Source of the DNA: JADJLQ01 sp964405735
Lineage (GTDB): Bacteria; Bacteroidota; Bacteroidia; Chitinophagales; Saprospiraceae
DNA: 64,000 nucleotides
Assembly (NCBI GenBank): GCA_964405735.1
Contig: CAYOPD010000009.1
Location: forward strand, 4,460 to 68,459
Reading direction: 5' to 3'
Below are positions 61,776-64,000 of the stretch, in pieces. Position numbers and translations under genes: made by a program. Under the pieces are notes generated by a model that had not been told where the DNA came from, searched no databases, and saw only the letters and a program-made list of their open reading frames with translations. Position 1 is the first letter of the stretch, and each line of letters opens with the position of its first letter.

Positions 61776-64000
61776 ATGAAAAAAACGAAACCTATCCTGA
61801 TTTTATTGACGGGCTTATTGTTTATAGAATTGGGTTTTGGACAAACAAATCATCTACAGCCAACTGGTGGTAGTGGCGTAAATGTTGTCGCGAATAGTGG
61901 GGATAATTATTATGATGATGGTGGACCCGGTGCCAATTATGCTATTTGTCCAGAAGTGATACCCCCTGACCCGGCCACCTGTACTAGTTTTTTTGAAATC
62001 TGCGGAGCGGGAGACAGCATTGTCTGTGTGATATTTGATACTGTCCAGATTGTTACTGGAAGTGATAGGCTTAACGCCTATCATGGAAAATTTTCTGGAA
62101 TTTTAAACTTTATAGGCGAAGTGGTGACTCCAGGCACCATAACCAGCACTCACCCAAGTGGTTGTCTTAGTTTCACGTGGTATTCTACATCGATTGGCAC
62201 TGATATTGGATGGCATGGGCTTATTCGGTTAAAAGCTCCTCCTGTCGTGCCCGGAGAATGCAACCTGGTCTGTAACGACCACCTGAACGTATCCATGCCT
62301 GCAGATACTTGTTTTAAAATCATTGAATTCGACGACCTTCTTGAGAATCCCACGGTGGGCTGCACCTACGAGGTAGCCCTGGCCCATCCTTTCGGAACGG
62401 CCCGGTATCCTTTGGTTCCCTATGATGGAGTCAATCGCTCACACATTGGGTATACCTTTGTATACAGCGTTTATTCATTGGATGGAGATGACCGCATCAA
62501 CTCCTGCTGGGGTTATGTGACGATCGAAGACAAGGCTCCACCTCAGCCTGACTGTAGAGACAGGGAAATCTCCTGCTTTGACTTGGGTGCCTTGCAGTCT
62601 ATTCAAAATCAAGTCATTGACAACTGTGCCCAGGATGGCAGGGCGGAAATTACCAGCCTGCAATATACCGACCTGGGTTGCACAAGCACCACTGGTTATG
62701 TTGGAATCGTTAACCGTACCATTCGTACCTGGGATACCTGGGGAAATACCACGGAGTGCAGTGATGTATTGTCAATTGTGAAAGATAACCTGGTGAATGT
62801 CAATTGCCCGAGTCTGATTGAACTGGAATGCAGCATTTATGATAGCAAGTGTGGATCATTTGTTTTTTCCAAAGACCCTGCAATTGCTAATTACCCTTCC
62901 CCCGCGCTTTTATTGGATTTGAGGGATGCTTATAGAGGCAAAACATCAGGCCCTTGTGCTGCTTTCTCCCCTCTCATGAAAATAGATGGAGATGATGTAC
63001 ATGGTAGTAGTCCATCCTCTGATCCCAATACCTGGGTGGTTCCTGTAATGTATTTCCCGGCTACCCTGACGGAACCCGCAGCATGGAAAGATATGTGGCC
63101 CATCATCGGAGGCGCCTGCAAAATCACCGTGGGTTATAATGACCAGCGCCTGGATATCTGTCCGGGTGGTGCCGGCTTTAAGATCCGCCGTGAGTGGTAT
63201 ATCAAAGACTGGTGTACGGGAGAAGAAAGAAACTGTGTTCAGTACATCAAAATTGAAGATACCGAAGGTCCTTATGTAACCACCAAGGATAAAGACAAAA
63301 AATACTTTGCAACTGCATCTGCTCATACCTGTGATGCTGAGGTTTCCCTGAAAGCCTTGGATTATAAGGATTGCAGCGATGTGACCCAAACCTTTATCCT
63401 TGAATACGCCGACAACGGCCATCCTGGTAAAGTTTCTGTATTGACAGGTAAGCTTCCTGGTAAAGTAAAACTTCCTTCATCTGCAGCCAGCCTGTTTCCT
63501 CCTGGTGATGGTGAATTCGACGAGACCTTTGCTTTTGGAGGCCTGAAATGTTTTATTGCGGAAGTCACATTGCAGGATAAATGCTATAATTATACCGAAG
63601 ATAAATTATTGATCTGCGTCATTGATAATTCTCCACCCAACCCGGTATGTGATGAATATACTCAGACGACCCTGGATCCGGCGACCTGCTGGGCCCGCGT
63701 ATACGCAAAAGACCTGGACAATGGCAGCCGCGACAACTGTTGCAATACCCTGCATTTTGCGGTAGCCTCTATGGCAGAAATCAACGAGGTGACGGCAGCC
63801 TTAAAAGCTGACCTGGAAGCCTGTGGTTCATCTTATGTATGGCATAAAGACCGCAGAGCCTCACACGAGTGGCTGATCAACCAGTACATCAACTGTTATG
63901 TATTCGATGATTATATCGACCTGGGCGAATGTTCCGAGCATCAGGTGGTATTGAGGGTTTACGAAGCCTGCGGCATTCCGCGCTACGATCCCCATGTATT
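61776..64000 (+). CDS. second giant CUB-like secreted protein (3' end cut by window edge)
   Basis: An open frame of 741 codons runs from the ATG at 61776 to the window end without a stop. A signal peptide (ILILLTGLLFIELGFGQ) precedes a CUB-like domain (YYDDGGPGAN, CTSFFEICGAGDS, IGWHGLI). Further regions collinear with the upstream giant protein follow: ADTCFKIIEFDD, GFKIRREWYIKDWCTGEER, CWARVYAKDLDNGSRDNCC and YVFDDYIDLGECSEHQVVLR. It is thus a tandem paralogue, with HYR-like Cys-rich repeats. A C-terminal sorting domain is expected beyond the edge but cannot be seen. Confidence 0.88.
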   Translation, partial: MKKTKPILILLTGLLFIELGFGQTNHLQPTGGSGVNVVANSGDNYYDDGGPGANYAICPEVIPPDPATCTSFFEICGAGDSIVCVIFDTVQIVTGSDRLNAYHGKFSGILNFIGEVVTPGTITSTHPSGCLSFTWYSTSIGTDIGWHGLIRLKAPPVVPGECNLVCNDHLNVSMPADTCFKIIEFDDLLENPTVGCTYEVALAHPFGTARYPLVPYDGVNRSHIGYTFVYSVYSLDGDDRINSCWGYVTIEDKAPPQPDCRDREISCFDLGALQSIQNQVIDNCAQDGRAEITSLQYTDLGCTSTTGYVGIVNRTIRTWDTWGNTTECSDVLSIVKDNLVNVNCPSLIELECSIYDSKCGSFVFSKDPAIANYPSPALLLDLRDAYRGKTSGPCAAFSPLMKIDGDDVHGSSPSSDPNTWVVPVMYFPATLTEPAAWKDMWPIIGGACKITVGYNDQRLDICPGGAGFKIRREWYIKDWCTGEERNCVQYIKIEDTEGPYVTTKDKDKKYFATASAHTCDAEVSLKALDYKDCSDVTQTFILEYADNGHPGKVSVLTGKLPGKVKLPSSAASLFPPGDGEFDETFAFGGLKCFIAEVTLQDKCYNYTEDKLLICVIDNSPPNPVCDEYTQTTLDPATCWARVYAKDLDNGSRDNCCNTLHFAVASMAEINEVTAALKADLEACGSSYVWHKDRRASHEWLINQYINCYVFDDYIDLGECSEHQVVLRVYEACGIPRYDPHV

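Overview
The window comes from the chromosome of a free-living Bacteroidota bacterium, most likely of the Saprospiria (Saprospiraceae) lineage. The evidence is a set of type IX secretion system (T9SS) genes (porV, porU, a PorP/SprF protein and gldJ), several secreted proteins with the matching C-terminal sorting domain, a carbamoyl-phosphate synthase large subunit without the usual C-terminal regulatory domain, and many upstream boxes that match the Bacteroidota -7 element TAnnTTTG, with no clear Shine-Dalgarno signals. Base composition is roughly balanced. Almost everything looks like ordinary core chromosome. I see no prophage, transposase, integrase, CRISPR array or rRNA operon. The sequence is scaffolded and has two 100-N gaps, at 14536-14635 and 45536-45635.

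Layout. 1-2.5 kb: end of enolase, an FtsB/DivIC-like septum protein and sucD. 2.5-11.3 kb: the T9SS block porV, porU, porP-like and gldJ, followed by murF. 11.3-14.3 kb: a degenerate arginase-fold protein and an OmpA-family protein. 14.4-15.1 kb: tRNA-Ala and a small GIY-YIG nuclease gene, both present a second time as damaged copies. 15.2-24.9 kb: carB, a hydroxyacid dehydrogenase, an arginine decarboxylase / deoxyhypusine-synthase-like pair, nadA, an RsmI-like methylase and lpdA. 24.9-30 kb: ricT-holB, queD, a small T9SS cargo protein and two Hsp20 chaperones. 30-33.2 kb: two LysM cell-wall hydrolases. 33.4-41.4 kb: a membrane protein coupled to methylmalonyl-CoA mutase, hemW, an Omp85-like barrel, an O-methyltransferase and an EamA transporter. 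41.5-46.8 kb: peroxiredoxin, clpS, aat, FkbM methyltransferase, a lipoprotein, a phosphopantetheinyl transferase, dcd, rhodanese and PASTA proteins. 46.9-64 kb: a secreted metalloprotease, a large SprA-like outer-membrane protein, an LpxL-type acyltransferase, a Tat-type asparaginase, a LuxR regulator with a dead receiver domain, and two giant paralogous secreted proteins, the second cut by the right edge.

How it fits together. PorV, PorU and the PorP-like protein would handle export and C-terminal processing of cargo such as the metalloprotease and the giant proteins found in the same window. ClpS and Aat are two successive parts of the bacterial N-degron pathway and sit side by side. The arginine decarboxylase and the deoxyhypusine-synthase-like protein form a two-gene polyamine operon.

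The most unusual points are: a tRNA-Ala pseudogene whose T and anticodon arms carry palindromic insertions, beside a duplicated GIY-YIG gene; the tandem giant CUB-like secreted proteins with a dyad about 45 bp upstream of the second gene's predicted start of transcription; a SprA-like barrel of roughly half size; three enzyme-like or receiver-like proteins that have lost their catalytic residues; a terminator-like hairpin that directly abuts the murF start codon; and a group of promoters predicted to give nearly leaderless transcripts.
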